Shown here one piece after another: positions 45,050-54,338 of a stretch of 64,000 nucleotides of DNA. Positions within the stretch are counted from its first letter, which is position 1; each line of letters opens with the position of its first letter. The position numbers and the translations under genes were made by a program. Below the pieces are notes generated by a model. That model had not been told where the DNA came from and ran no database searches. It was given only the letters and a program-made list of their open reading frames with translations. This stretch comes from Allobosea sp. Root483D1 (GTDB taxonomy: Bacteria; Pseudomonadota; Alphaproteobacteria; Rhizobiales; Beijerinckiaceae). The stretch spans positions 124,001 through 188,000 of the forward strand of contig NZ_LMJW01000016.1 of assembly GCF_001429505.1 (NCBI RefSeq), in the 5' to 3' direction.

Positions 45050-45948
45050 GTCGTATGGCCGGTGTCTTCTGTTTGGGTATCGCGACGCTGGATTATGTCT
45101 ACAGCGTCGAGCGCGTGCCCAATCCCGGCGAGAAGGACCGGGCCCGCGATCTCGTCGTCACCGGCGGCGGCTGCGCCGGCAGCGGTTCGGCTGCGATCGG
45201 CCGGCTCGGCGGCAAGGCCTGGCTGGCGACGCGCCTTGGCGACGATGCGGTCGGCGACACCATCGTCGGCCAGCTGCAGCAGGATGGCGTCGACACCTCG
45301 CTCTCGCCGCGCTTTCCCGGCCTGCGCTCGCCGGTCTCCTCGATCCTGATCGACGCCCAGGGCGAGCGCATGGTCGTCTCCTATACCGACCCGAAGACGC
45401 CGCTGACGACCGATTGGCTGCCCGAGGCGTTGCCGGCCGGCTGCGATGGCGTGCTGGTCGACACGCGCTGGGGCGAGGGCTCGCTCGCGGCGCTGCAGCT
45501 TGCCCGCAAGGCCGGCACGCCCGGCGTGATCGACGGCGACCGCCAGCCGACGCATCCGGAGATGGTCACCACAGCCAGCCATGTCGCCTTCAGTGAGAAG
45601 GCGCTGAGCGAGATCTCCGGCGGGCAGGAGCCGAAAGCGGCGCTGGAAGCGCTGGCGCGCGATGCGCAGAACTGGCTGGCAGTGACGCTCGGACCGCGCG
45701 GCGTACTCTTCATGGAGAATGGCGGCATCGCCCATCTGCCGGCCTTCCCGATCGAGGCGGTCGACACGCTCGGCGCCGGCGATGTCTGGCACGGCGCCTT
45801 CGCGCTGGCGTTGGCCGAAGGGCAGGGCGAGCGCGCCGCGGTACGCTTCGCCTCGGCCGTGGCCGCGATCAAATGCACTCGCTTCGGCGGCCGCGCCGGC
45901 ACGCCGACACGTGACGAGGTCGAGCGCTTCCTCGCCGCGCATCCCTGA
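45046..45948 (+). CDS. PfkB family sugar kinase
   Basis: A 300-residue ribokinase-type kinase. CLGIATLDYVYSVERVPNPG, GGGCAGSGSAAIGRLGG at the substrate lid, and the ATP-site signature AVDTLGAGDVWHGAFALAL with catalytic Asp. It is related to KHK/ribokinase-like enzymes; the sugar is unknown. GTG 45046 overlaps the upstream stop; ATG 45055 is possible. Confidence 0.88.
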   Translation: MSRMAGVFCLGIATLDYVYSVERVPNPGEKDRARDLVVTGGGCAGSGSAAIGRLGGKAWLATRLGDDAVGDTIVGQLQQDGVDTSLSPRFPGLRSPVSSILIDAQGERMVVSYTDPKTPLTTDWLPEALPAGCDGVLVDTRWGEGSLAALQLARKAGTPGVIDGDRQPTHPEMVTTASHVAFSEKALSEISGGQEPKAALEALARDAQNWLAVTLGPRGVLFMENGGIAHLPAFPIEAVDTLGAGDVWHGAFALALAEGQGERAAVRFASAVAAIKCTRFGGRAGTPTRDEVERFLAAHP

Positions 45949-46102
45949 GGGGCTACCCTCCTCAGGATGAGGGTCTCCTGTTGAATGGCGTTCGCGCAGA
46001 GCGCCGATGCCCGATATTTGGGCAGCACCGGCGTCGTCGCCACTTGCCCGGCAAAAGGCATCGCGGAACACTGCGCTCATCTTCCGCCGACCGACGCCTT
46101 TC

Positions 46103-46960
46103 ATGTTCGCGCCCGCGCTGCCGCAATCACCCGAACCGCTGTTGCCGGACTATGTCCGCGCCGATGGTGGCGTGCGCCTGCGCTTCGGCAAGGTTGGTAC
46201 GCGCACCATGCGGCTGGACGTTGCCGAGAGCGGCGGCTATCGCGCCCGTTTCCCGACAGCCTATGACGAGCGTTGCGAGGCGGTACTGATCAACACCGCC
46301 GGCGGCATGGCTGGCGGGGACCGCGCTGTCACGCGGATCGCCCTCGATGCTGGTGCACAGGCCACCGTCACGACGCAGGCAGCCGAGAAGATCTATCGCA
46401 GCCAGGGCAGCGACACCCGCGTCGAGACGCACATCGAGGTTGCCGCCGGCGCCGAACTTGCCTGGCTTCCACAGGAGACGATCCTGTTCTCCGGTTCGCG
46501 CCTGTCGCGCAGCCTCGATGTCGACCTTGCCGCCGATGCGAGCTTCATCGCCGCCGAGACGCTCTATTTCGGCCGCGCCGCCATGGGCGAGAGCCTGTCG
46601 CGCGGCCACTTGCGCGATCGCTGGCGCATCCGTCGTGACGGGAAACTGATCTTCGCCGAGGATTTGCTGCTCGACGGCGCCATCGACGCGACCTTGGGTC
46701 GCAAGGCGGTCGGGCAGGGCGCGCGCGCTGCCGCAACCGTCTTCGCCACAGGTCCGGGCCAACTGGAAAAGCTCGCCGAAATCCGCGCCTTGCTCGCTGA
46801 CGACACCGTCTTCGCCGAGGTCGAGGCTGGCGCCGGCGTCCTCGACGGTTTCCTTCTGATCCGCCTCCTCTCCGCCGACGCGCAGGCGCTGCGTCGCGCC
46901 CTCGTCATGCTGCTCGGGCATCTGATCGGCCGTGCGCTGCCGCGCACCTGGTCAATCTGA
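46103..46960 (+). CDS. ureD: Urease accessory protein UreD
   Basis: A 285-residue UreD (UreH). VRADGGVRLRFGKVGTRTM, AVLINTAGGMAGGDR, AQATVTTQAAEKIYRS and WLPQETILFSGSRLSRSLDV are the conserved stretches. With UreF and UreG it forms the complex that loads nickel into urease. ATG 46103 chosen because UreD proteins start about 15 residues before the conserved block; codons upstream to 46007 are open but lack family similarity. First gene of the urease locus. Confidence 0.92.
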   Translation: MFAPALPQSPEPLLPDYVRADGGVRLRFGKVGTRTMRLDVAESGGYRARFPTAYDERCEAVLINTAGGMAGGDRAVTRIALDAGAQATVTTQAAEKIYRSQGSDTRVETHIEVAAGAELAWLPQETILFSGSRLSRSLDVDLAADASFIAAETLYFGRAAMGESLSRGHLRDRWRIRRDGKLIFAEDLLLDGAIDATLGRKAVGQGARAAATVFATGPGQLEKLAEIRALLADDTVFAEVEAGAGVLDGFLLIRLLSADAQALRRALVMLLGHLIGRALPRTWSI

Positions 46961-46970
46961 GGAGAGCGTC

Positions 46971-47306
46971 ATGCTGGCGATCCAGGGACTGAAATGCGTC
47001 TATGATACCGGCTCCCGCGGCTGGGCGATCGAGCTCGCGCTGAAGGGCGAGGGCGAGGAAGCCGTGCGCCGCTTCGATGTCGATGGCCCCGAGGATGCCG
47101 AGATGCTGATCGAGGCTTTCGACGAGTCGACCGCGAGCAGCTTCGACCCGGCGACGGGCGAGATCGTCTTCGCCTACGAATACGCCACCCTCGACGACGA
47201 AGACGAGGATGAGGACGAGACCGACGGCGAGGCGGACGAGGAAGAAGACGAGGACGCCGAAGTCGCGGAAGACGATGTCGCTGAGGACGAGAAGGTCAAG
47301 GCATGA
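46971..47306 (+). CDS. Acidic small protein in the urease operon
   Basis: A 111-residue protein not recognised. The N-terminal 75 residues look like a compact fold ([20 protein letters not shown], then [20 protein letters not shown]), followed by about 35 residues that are nearly all Asp and Glu. It starts 10 bp after ureD with GAGGAGAG as ribosome site, and its stop overlaps the ureAB ATG (ATGA), so it is made together with the urease subunits. The acidic tail could bind nickel or other cations, or act as a solubility tail; this is inference. Confidence 0.75.
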   Translation: MLAIQGLKCVYDTGSRGWAIELALKGEGEEAVRRFDVDGPEDAEMLIEAFDESTASSFDPATGEIVFAYEYATLDDEDEDEDETDGEADEEEDEDAEVAEDDVAEDEKVKA

Positions 47307-47923
47307 ATCTGACGCCGCGCGAGAAGGACAAGCTCATCATCGCCATGGCGGCCATGGTGGCGAGGCGAAGGCTCGAGCGCGGCGTCAAGCTCAACCATCC
47401 CGAAGCCGTCGCGTTGATCACCGACTTCGTGGTCGAGGGTGCGCGCGACGGCAGGTCGGTCGCCGAGTTGATGGAGGCCGGCGCCCACGTCCTCTCGGCC
47501 GACCAGGTCATGGACGGCATCGCCGAGATGCTGCACGACGTCCAGGTCGAGGCGACCTTCCCGGACGGCACCAAGCTCGTCACGGTCCACGAGCCGATCC
47601 GCGGCTCGGCCGGACGGCTGAGGCCGGGCCAGGTGACGACGCTGCCGGGCGATCTCATCCTCAACGAAGGGCGCGAGAGCCTGACGCTCACCGTCGCCAA
47701 CACCGGCGACCGCCCGATCCAGGTCGGCTCGCATTACCATTTCTTCGAGGCCAACCCGGCGCTTGCCTTCGAGCGCGAGAGGGCACGTGGCTTCAGGCTC
47801 GACATTCCCGCCGGCACCGCCGTGCGCTTCGAGCCCGGCCAGACCCGCGAGGTCAGGCTGGTCGCGCTCGCCGGCAAGCGCGAGGTCTACGGCTTCCGCC
47901 AGGAGGTCATGGGCAAGCTGTGA
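47303..47923 (+). CDS. ureAB: Fused urease gamma-beta subunit (UreA-UreB)
   Basis: A 206-residue protein. Residues 1-100 are UreA ([60 protein letters not shown]). From about 105 it is UreB ([57 protein letters not shown]). Classical bacterial ureases encode these separately; fusion is known in Helicobacter and some alphaproteobacteria. It assembles with UreC into (alpha beta gamma)3. Confidence 0.95.
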   Translation: MNLTPREKDKLIIAMAAMVARRRLERGVKLNHPEAVALITDFVVEGARDGRSVAELMEAGAHVLSADQVMDGIAEMLHDVQVEATFPDGTKLVTVHEPIRGSAGRLRPGQVTTLPGDLILNEGRESLTLTVANTGDRPIQVGSHYHFFEANPALAFERERARGFRLDIPAGTAVRFEPGQTREVRLVALAGKREVYGFRQEVMGKL

Positions 47924-48044
47924 GGCGACGCCCAAGACCGCATTTGCGACGAGATTTGGCTTCAGCGTTGTGAACGTGGTGTCGCCCTGCTTCCGTCAGC
48001 CGGACGCCGATGCCATGCTCGAACACTCCTCAGGCTAAGCCCTC

Positions 48045-48860
48045 ATGCAAGAAGACGCTGAACTCCCCATGCTCGAAGGCGGCAAGGCCAAGCGAGGCGT
48101 CTGCGCCATCAGCGGCGCCGAGCTCAGTCGCAAGAGCCTGATTGCGCTCGGAACGCTACGGCCCTCGCTGGTCGAGCATATCCGGCGCGACTTCCCTGAT
48201 CTCGACGATCACAGCCTGATCAGCCTCAAGGAGCTGGCGCGCTATCGCACCCGCTATGTCGAGGAGATCCTGCGCGAGGAGCACGGCGAGTACACTGACC
48301 TCGATCGCGAGGTCGCCGAGAGCATCGCTCGGCAGGACACCATCGCCGAGAATGTCGAGGACGATTTCGAGGAGCATCGCACCCTCGGCCAGCGCCTCTC
48401 GGACGGGCTCGCCAGCTTCGGCGGCTCATGGGCTTTCCTGATCAGCTTCGGCGTCGTGCTGGCAGTCTGGATGATCATCAACGTCGTCGCTGGGACGGGT
48501 GCTTTCGACCCTTATCCGTTCATCCTGCTCAATCTCGTCCTGTCCTGCATCGCCGCGATCCAGGCGCCGATCATCATGATGAGCCAGAAGCGGCAGGAGG
48601 CGAAGGACCGCCTGCGCTCGTTCAACGACTACCAGGTCAATCTGAAAGCCGAACTCGAGGTCCGGCACCTGCACGAGAAGATCGACCATCTGATCACCCG
48701 GCAATGGCAGCGCCTCGCCGAGATCCAGCAGGTTCAGCTCGAAATGCTGCAGGAGGCGCAATTGCCCCGCCGCAAGCCGAAGCGGCGCAAGAAGCCGGTG
48801 GCGAAGAGGAAGGTGGTTGTGGTTCCGGCGGAGGCGCCCGAGCCCGACTCCCTGGCCTGA
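48045..48860 (+). CDS. DUF1003 membrane protein within the urease operon
   Basis: A 271-residue DUF1003 protein. An N-terminal CAISGAELSRKSLIAL zinc-knuckle-like start is followed by a helical region, then two TMs near residues 130-152 (WAFLISFGVVLAVWMIINVV) and 161-183 (YPFILLNLVLSCIAAIQAPII) with the family stretch IIMMSQKRQEAKDRLRSFND, and a basic C-terminal tail (RRKPKRRKKPVAKRK). Function unknown; it is not a known urease accessory. It separates ureAB from ureC, all in one direction. Confidence 0.82.
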   Translation: MQEDAELPMLEGGKAKRGVCAISGAELSRKSLIALGTLRPSLVEHIRRDFPDLDDHSLISLKELARYRTRYVEEILREEHGEYTDLDREVAESIARQDTIAENVEDDFEEHRTLGQRLSDGLASFGGSWAFLISFGVVLAVWMIINVVAGTGAFDPYPFILLNLVLSCIAAIQAPIIMMSQKRQEAKDRLRSFNDYQVNLKAELEVRHLHEKIDHLITRQWQRLAEIQQVQLEMLQEAQLPRRKPKRRKKPVAKRKVVVVPAEAPEPDSLA

Positions 48861-48898
48861 AGCTTGCTTTGAAGACGACCTAAAACGGGAACGCCTCG

Positions 48899-50635
48899 AT
48901 GCCCTTCGCCTTTCCGCGCAATGCCTATGCCGCGATGTTCGGCCCGACCACCGGCGACACGGTCCGCCTCGGCGACACTGAGCTCGTCATCAGGGTCGAG
49001 AAGGATTTCACCACCTATGGCGAGGAGGTGAAGTTCGGCGGCGGGAAGGTCATCCGCGACGGCATGGGCCAGAGCCAGGTCCGCAATGCCGACGGCGCCG
49101 TCGACACCGTCATCACCAATGCGCTGATCCTTGACCATTGGGGCATCGTCAAAGCAGATATCGGCATCAGGGCCGGGCGCATCTGCGCCATCGGCAAGGC
49201 CGGCAACCCCGACATCCAGGCCGGCTTCGGCAATTTCGCGCCCGATGAGACGATCATTGTCGGCCCAGGCACCGAGGTCATCGCCGGCGAGGGCAAGATC
49301 GTCACCGCCGGCGGCTTTGACAGCCATATCCATTTCATCTGTCCGCAGCAGATCGAGGATGCGCTGATGAGCGGGCTGACCACCATGCTCGGTGGCGGCA
49401 CCGGCCCGGCCCATGGCACGCTGGCGACGACCTGCACGCCCGGCCCCTGGCATCTCGGCCAGATGATCAAGGCCGCCGAAGCCTTCCCGATGAACCTCGC
49501 CTTCGCCGGCAAGGGCAATGCCGCGCTGCCCGGCGCGCTGATCGAGATGATCGAGGCCGGCGCCTGTGCGCTCAAGCTGCACGAGGATTGGGGCACGACC
49601 CCGGCCGCGATCGACAACTGCCTCTCGGTCGCCGACGAATACGACATCCAGGTGATGATCCACACGGACACGCTGAACGAGTCCGGTTTCGTCGAGGACA
49701 CGGTCGCGGCCTTCAAGGGCCGCACCATCCACGCCTTCCACACGGAAGGGGCGGGCGGCGGCCATGCGCCGGATATCATGAAGATCGCCGGGCTGCCGAA
49801 CGTGCTGCCGTCCTCGACCAATCCGACACGGCCGTTCACGGTCAACACGCTCGACGAGCATCTGGACATGCTGATGGTCTGCCATCATTTGTCGCCGTCG
49901 ATCCCGGAAGATCTCGCCTTCGCCGAAAGCCGCATCCGCAAGGAGACGATCGCCGCCGAGGACATCCTGCACGATCTCGGCGCGCTCTCGATGATGTCCT
50001 CCGACAGCCAGGCCATGGGCCGGATCGGCGAGGTCATCACCCGCACCTGGCAGACAGCCCACAAAATGAAGGTCCAGCGCGGGCCCCTGCCGCAGGATGC
50101 CGGCACTGGCGCCGACAATTTCCGCGCCAAGCGCTACGTCGCGAAATACACGATCAACCCGGCGATCGCGCACGGCATCTCCCGGCATATCGGCTCGGTC
50201 GAGGTCGGAAAGCTCGCCGACCTCGTCGTCTGGTCGCCGGCCTTTTTCGGCGCCAAGCCCGATCTCGTCGTCAAGGGGGGCTCGATCGCTGCCGCCCCGA
50301 TGGGCGATCCAAACGCCTCGATCCCGACGCCACAGCCGGTGCATTACCGGCCGATGTTCGGCGCCTTCGGCAAGGCGGTGACGTCGACCTCGCTGGTCTT
50401 CGTCTCGCAGGCGGCAATGGCGAACGGGCTCAAGGGCCGGCTCGGCACCGACAAGGAGATGGTCGCCGTCGAGAACACCCGTGGCGGCATCTCGAAGAAG
50501 AGCATGATCCACAACGACGCGACGCCGGACATCCAGATCGATCCGGAGACCTATGCGGTGGTGGCCGATGGCGAATTGCTGGTCTGCGAGCCCGCGAAGG
50601 AATTGCCGCTGGCGCAGCGCTATTTCCTGTTCTGA
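48899..50635 (+). CDS. ureC: Urease alpha subunit UreC
   Basis: A 578-residue catalytic subunit. All active-site motifs are intact: nickel His pair in [13 protein letters not shown], carbamylated Lys in [11 protein letters not shown], nickel His residues in [10 protein letters not shown] and [12 protein letters not shown], flap Cys/His in [10 protein letters not shown], and Asp in [12 protein letters not shown]. The C-terminus LAQRYFLF is complete. It hydrolyses urea to ammonia and carbamate in the cytoplasm. A near-identical copy of its final codons recurs about 590 bp later. Confidence 0.97.
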   Translation: MPFAFPRNAYAAMFGPTTGDTVRLGDTELVIRVEKDFTTYGEEVKFGGGKVIRDGMGQSQVRNADGAVDTVITNALILDHWGIVKADIGIRAGRICAIGKAGNPDIQAGFGNFAPDETIIVGPGTEVIAGEGKIVTAGGFDSHIHFICPQQIEDALMSGLTTMLGGGTGPAHGTLATTCTPGPWHLGQMIKAAEAFPMNLAFAGKGNAALPGALIEMIEAGACALKLHEDWGTTPAAIDNCLSVADEYDIQVMIHTDTLNESGFVEDTVAAFKGRTIHAFHTEGAGGGHAPDIMKIAGLPNVLPSSTNPTRPFTVNTLDEHLDMLMVCHHLSPSIPEDLAFAESRIRKETIAAEDILHDLGALSMMSSDSQAMGRIGEVITRTWQTAHKMKVQRGPLPQDAGTGADNFRAKRYVAKYTINPAIAHGISRHIGSVEVGKLADLVVWSPAFFGAKPDLVVKGGSIAAAPMGDPNASIPTPQPVHYRPMFGAFGKAVTSTSLVFVSQAAMANGLKGRLGTDKEMVAVENTRGGISKKSMIHNDATPDIQIDPETYAVVADGELLVCEPAKELPLAQRYFLF

Positions 50636-50721
50636 GTGCTCCGAGCTATCGCTATTGCAGTTCTTTGCAGTCGGCGAATTCGAGATCATGCCGTTGCCGG
50701 CGCACTTCTCGGTGGATCACC

Positions 50722-51195
50722 ATGATACCGATCAAGGGCCTGTATGAGAGCCATCTCACGGTGTCGGACCTTTCGCGGTCGATCGCGTTTTACCGGGATG
50801 TCGTCGGCCTCGAACTGGCCCATACGATTCCGGCGCGAAACGTTGCTTTCTTCTGGGTTGGCGGACGTGACAGATCGATGCTTGGACTCTGGTCGCTTCA
50901 GAGTTCTCCACTACGCCTGAGACTTCACATCGCCTTCCACACGGGTCTGGATGAGGTGAAGCAGTCGATCCTGGCGCTTCGCGCCAAAGGCATCGTACCT
51001 CGCAATAGTGGCGGCGGCCCCGAAATCGACGAGCCGGTGGTTTTCCCCTGGATGCCTGCGGCGAGCGTCTACTTCGACGATCCCGACGGCCATTCGTTGG
51101 AATACATCGCGATCCTGCCAGGGAAGGCTCGGCCCGATATGTCCGGGACGGTAAGGCTCTCCGAGTGGCAGGCGCCGAATGCGGGTGCCGAGTAG
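50722..51195 (+). CDS. VOC superfamily protein (glyoxalase/dioxygenase-like)
   Basis: A 157-residue VOC protein: MIPIKGLYESHLTVSDLSRS with the first metal His, IAFYRDVVGLELAHTIPARN, LRLHIAFHTGLDEVKQS with the second His and VYFDDPDGHSLEYIAILPG with the final Glu. The arrangement fits the fosfomycin-resistance/glyoxalase-like group, substrate unknown. It is inserted after ureC and is unrelated to urease. The codons are somewhat less GC-biased than in ureC. Confidence 0.82.
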   Translation: MIPIKGLYESHLTVSDLSRSIAFYRDVVGLELAHTIPARNVAFFWVGGRDRSMLGLWSLQSSPLRLRLHIAFHTGLDEVKQSILALRAKGIVPRNSGGGPEIDEPVVFPWMPAASVYFDDPDGHSLEYIAILPGKARPDMSGTVRLSEWQAPNAGAE

Positions 51196-51200
51196 GGCCC

Positions 51201-51222
51201 GCAGCGCTACTTCCTGTTCTAA
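51201..51222 (+). pseudogene. Duplicated 3' end of ureC (insertion scar)
   Basis: GCAGCGCTACTTCCTGTTCT (51201-51220) plus AA repeats, with one mismatch in 20, the end of ureC at 50614-50633; both encode a terminal QRYFLF followed by a stop. It lies 5 bp after the VOC stop. It looks like a remnant left when the VOC gene entered at the ureC terminus, with the ureC end restored or duplicated. Confidence 0.7.
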
Positions 51223-51292
51223 GCGGCGTGGAGACCGGGAACATCGCCGGCCACCTCGACGTTCCCTCCCATCGCAGATCAGGGAGGGAACC

Positions 51293-51550
51293 ATGGCCAA
51301 GCCCAAGACCGCAGGCCCCAAGGGCCAGCAGCCCGAGGCGCTCGCGACCTTTGCCGCCAGCGCCCGCAATGACGGCAAGAAGCCGAAGGAGATCGGTCTC
51401 GAAGCCACCAGGGCGACGAAGCCGCTGAGAACATCTCCCGAAAAGAAGCAGGATGCGGCGACGAAGGTCCTGCGCGAAGGCGTGCTCGGCAAGGATCAGG
51501 GCGCCGACGAGGCGATCGACAAGCTGCCTGACCGGACCCGCCGGCACTGA
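51293..51550 (+). CDS. Small basic hypothetical protein
   Basis: An 85-residue, Lys/Ala-rich, probably disordered protein (MAKPKTAGPKGQQPEALATF … ATKVLREGVLGKDQGADEAI). A strong ribosome site AGGGAGGGAA precedes the ATG. No known family recognised; no signal peptide or TM. It sits in the gap between the two urease blocks. Confidence 0.6.
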   Translation: MAKPKTAGPKGQQPEALATFAASARNDGKKPKEIGLEATRATKPLRTSPEKKQDAATKVLREGVLGKDQGADEAIDKLPDRTRRH

Positions 51551-51638
51551 GCGGCGGCGATAGCCTCCACGGTTGACACCTGCGGGACCTCTCTTTCTTG
51601 TAGGCGGCTAATCAAATCAGCCGCTAAGGGAGGTTGCC

Positions 51639-52667
51639 TTGTTCCGTCTTTCCCATGCTGCCGTGCTCGCAGGCACAGCTTTCGCCGCCTTCGCGTCGCC
51701 TGCGGCCGCGCAGGGGCAGGTCACCGTCTATTGCTCGATCCTCGAAGAGCAGTGCCGCGAAGGCGCCTCGATCTTCGAGAAGGCGACCGGCATCAAGGTC
51801 CAGATGGTCCGCAAAAGCACCGGCGAGGTCTATGCCCAGGTCAAGGCCGAGGCGACCAATCCGCGCGGCGACGTCTGGTGGGGCGGGCCGGGCGAGCCGC
51901 ATCTGCAGGCGGCCGACGAGGGCTTGCTCGACGAGTACAAATCGCCGAAGCTGGCTGAGCTGCACGAGTGGGCGAGGCGCCATGCCGAGCAGTCGAAGTT
52001 CCGCACCTCCGGCATTTATCTCGGTGTGCTCGGCATCGGCTACAACCTCGAGACCCTGAAGGGCAAGAAGCTGGCCGAGCCGAAATGCTGGGCCGATCTG
52101 CTCGATCCGAAGTTCAAGGACGAGGTCCAGATCGCCGATCCCAGCTCGTCCGGGACGGCCTATGTCTTCCTGGCGACGACCGTCCAGCGTCTCGGCGAGG
52201 AGAAGGGCTTCGACTTCCTCAAGAGCCTGCACAAGAACATCAGCCAGTACACCAAGTCCGGCATCGCCCCGGTCAAGGCGACGGCGCTCGGCGAGACGGC
52301 GGTCGGCATCGCCTTCATGCACGACATGCTGACGCAGAAGCTGCAGGGCGCGCCGATCGGCATCGTCGCCCCCTGCGAGGGCACCGGCTACGAGATCGGC
52401 TCGGTCTCGGTGATCAAGGGTGGCAAGAATCCTGAAGCGGCGCGCAAATTCGTCGATTTCACGCTCTCTCCGGAGGCGCAGGACATCAACGCCAAGCTCA
52501 AGATCAACTCGATCCCCTCGAACAGGAACTCCAAGCTCTCACCCGACGCGCCGAAATTCGAGGAGATCAAGCTGATCGACTACGACACCCCGCGCTGGGG
52601 CAGCCCGGCCGAGCGCTCGCGCCTCCTGAAGAAGTTCGATGACGAGGTGAAGGCGCTGCCGCGCTGA
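51639..52667 (+). CDS. ABC transporter substrate-binding protein, iron(III)-type (AfuA/FbpA-like)
   Basis: A 342-residue periplasmic binding protein. Signal peptide FRLSHAAVLAGTAFAAFASP with an AAA-Q cleavage, then VTVYCSILEEQCREGASIFE, KATGIKVQMVRKSTGEVYAQ, RGDVWWGGPGEPHLQAADEG and KCWADLLDPKFKDEVQIADP, typical of the ferric/thiamine/phosphonate binding class. TTG start with AAGGGAGG in front. No permease or ATPase genes adjoin it, so it is an orphan here. A small GCGGCT/AGCCGC hairpin (51604-51624) lies just before its ribosome site. Confidence 0.88.
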   Translation: MFRLSHAAVLAGTAFAAFASPAAAQGQVTVYCSILEEQCREGASIFEKATGIKVQMVRKSTGEVYAQVKAEATNPRGDVWWGGPGEPHLQAADEGLLDEYKSPKLAELHEWARRHAEQSKFRTSGIYLGVLGIGYNLETLKGKKLAEPKCWADLLDPKFKDEVQIADPSSSGTAYVFLATTVQRLGEEKGFDFLKSLHKNISQYTKSGIAPVKATALGETAVGIAFMHDMLTQKLQGAPIGIVAPCEGTGYEIGSVSVIKGGKNPEAARKFVDFTLSPEAQDINAKLKINSIPSNRNSKLSPDAPKFEEIKLIDYDTPRWGSPAERSRLLKKFDDEVKALPR

Positions 52668-52692
52668 GTGGGCTTAGGAGCAGCTTTTCTAT

Positions 52693-52787
52693 CGTCATCC
52701 CGGGCGACCGTAGGGAGACCCGGGATCCATGCCTGAACAGTTCCGGCATGGATCCCGGATCTGCGCTTCGCTCCGTCCGGGATGACG
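52693..52787. repeat. Intergenic mosaic repeat (REP-like), copy B
   Basis: A nested palindrome: CGTCATCCCGG and CCGGGATGACG form the ends, and CCGGGATCCATGCC (52720-52733) pairs perfectly with GGCATGGATCCCGG (52745-52758). The left half resembles the copy at 6394-6479. It lies between two convergent genes and may act as a bidirectional transcription stop. Confidence 0.8.
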
Positions 52788-52814
52788 GCGCTTTTGCACA
52801 GTCTGAGAGAGCGC

Positions 52815-53858
52815 TTACCGCACCGGCGGGGCGTATTGCAGGCCGCCCTGCGTCCACAGCCGGTTCATGCCGCGCGGCAGGTTGAGCGGCGACTTGGCGC
52901 CGAGATGCCGGTCGAAGCTCTCGCCGTAATTGCCGACCGCCTTGACGATGCGCACCACCCAGTCGTTGCTCAGGCCGAGGCTCTCGCCGAACTTGCCCTC
53001 GCTGCCGAGCAGGCGCTTGATCTCGGGATTGGGCGACTTCACCATCTCCTCGACATTGGCCTGGGTGATACCGAACTCCTCGGCGTTCAGCATGGCGTAG
53101 ACCGTCCAGCGCACGATATCGAACCAGGCGTCGTCGCCCTGGCGGACCCAGGGGCCGAGCGGCTCCTTCGAGATCATCTCGGGCAGCAGGTCGTGCTCGG
53201 CGGGGGCCTTGAGCTTCATCCGGTTCGCCGCCAGTTGCGACAGGTCGGTGGTGTAGGCGTCGCAGCGGCCGGCCTCATAGGCCTGGATCGTCTCGTCGAG
53301 GCCGGCATAGGCGATGACCTCGTATTTCATGCCGTGATTGCGGAAATAGTCGGCGAGGTTGAGCTCGGTCGTCGTGCCCTGCGCCACGCAGATCGAGGCC
53401 CCGTTCAGCGCCTTGATGTCCTTCACGCCCGTGCTCTTGCGGACGAGGAAGCCCTGGCCGTCGAAGTAGTTGATCGCGGTGAAGTTGAGGCCGAAGCCGG
53501 CGTCGCGACCGAGCGTCCAGGTCGTGGTGCGCGAGAGCACGTCGATCTCGCTGCTCTGCAGCACCGTCAGCCGGTCCTTCGAGGCCAGCGAAATGTATTT
53601 TGCCTTCTCCTGGTCGTTGAAGATCGCCGCCGCCAGCGCCCGGCAAAGGTCGGTGTCGAAGCCGCGCCATTGCCCCTGCGCATCGGGCAGCGAGAAGCCG
53701 GCGACGCCCTGGCTGGTGCCGCAGATCAACTGGCCGCGCTGCTTGATCCGCTCCAGCGTCGTCTGGGCCTGGGCGGCCAGCGGAAGCGTCGCCGCGAGGC
53801 AGAGGCCCGCCAGGGCGCTGCCGAAATTACGAGCGCGGCGTGCTGAAATTCTGAGCAT
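52815..53858 (-). CDS. ABC transporter substrate-binding protein, general L-amino acid type (AapJ-like)
   Basis: A 347-residue binding protein. Signal peptide RNFGSALAGLCLAATLPLAA (AQA-Q), then TLERIKQRGQLICGTSQGVA, GFSLPDAQGQWRGFDTDLCR and ASKDRLTVLQSSEIDVLSRT, the AapJ/BztA pattern, with the C-terminal WVVRIVKAVGNYGESFDRHL. It should bind amino acids in the periplasm for an AapQMP system that is not in this window. ATG 53858 gives the best signal peptide. Confidence 0.9.
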   Translation of the reverse strand: MLRISARRARNFGSALAGLCLAATLPLAAQAQTTLERIKQRGQLICGTSQGVAGFSLPDAQGQWRGFDTDLCRALAAAIFNDQEKAKYISLASKDRLTVLQSSEIDVLSRTTTWTLGRDAGFGLNFTAINYFDGQGFLVRKSTGVKDIKALNGASICVAQGTTTELNLADYFRNHGMKYEVIAYAGLDETIQAYEAGRCDAYTTDLSQLAANRMKLKAPAEHDLLPEMISKEPLGPWVRQGDDAWFDIVRWTVYAMLNAEEFGITQANVEEMVKSPNPEIKRLLGSEGKFGESLGLSNDWVVRIVKAVGNYGESFDRHLGAKSPLNLPRGMNRLWTQGGLQYAPPVR

Positions 53859-54006
53859 GAGATTCCCCTGATTATTGGCCGGCGATCTAACCGCGGCTGC
53901 GCCGGGCGAGCCAGAGTTATTTACGCGGCTAATCGATGGGGCGCTGCATCCAGGCGTATCTCTGCCGCGTAGTGGACTGGTCCGTAACAGTGGAGCTCTG
54001 TTCATA

Positions 54007-54315
54007 ATGTCCGATCCCGTTCTCGTCATCGCCCGCGCCAGGGTCCTTCCCGCGGAGCGCGAGCGCTTCATCGCGGCGGCGCGCGACTGCATTGCGGCAA
54101 CGCGTCGCGAGCACGGCTGCCTCGGCTACGACATCTGTGAAAACCTCACCGACCCCGGCCATTTCATCAGCGTCGAGAGCTGGGAGAAGCGCGCCGACGT
54201 CGACCGGCACATGCAGCAGGCTTACCTCAAGGCCTTCCTTGCCATTGCCAGGACTTGCGTCAGCGTCGCTCCGGTGATCGAAGTGGTGGAACCGCGATCG
54301 GTCGATCGCCTCTGA
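54007..54315 (+). CDS. Antibiotic biosynthesis monooxygenase (ABM) domain protein
   Basis: A 102-residue ferredoxin-like ABM protein: VLVIARARVLPAERERFIAA, TRREHGCLGYDICENLTDPG and FISVESWEKRADVDRHMQQA fit the YgiN/quinol monooxygenase-like class. Such proteins act on quinones or unknown aromatic substrates. It lies 23 bp before ureE and may be read with the urease block 2. Only the family is certain. Confidence 0.85.
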   Translation: MSDPVLVIARARVLPAERERFIAAARDCIAATRREHGCLGYDICENLTDPGHFISVESWEKRADVDRHMQQAYLKAFLAIARTCVSVAPVIEVVEPRSVDRL

Positions 54316-54338
54316 TCCATCACGCCACGGGTTTTTCC

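Noticed and set aside
51573..51603. TTGACA upstream of the iron-type binding protein as promoter
   Set aside because: No acceptable -10 at 16-18 bp; only TTGTAG at 19 bp.
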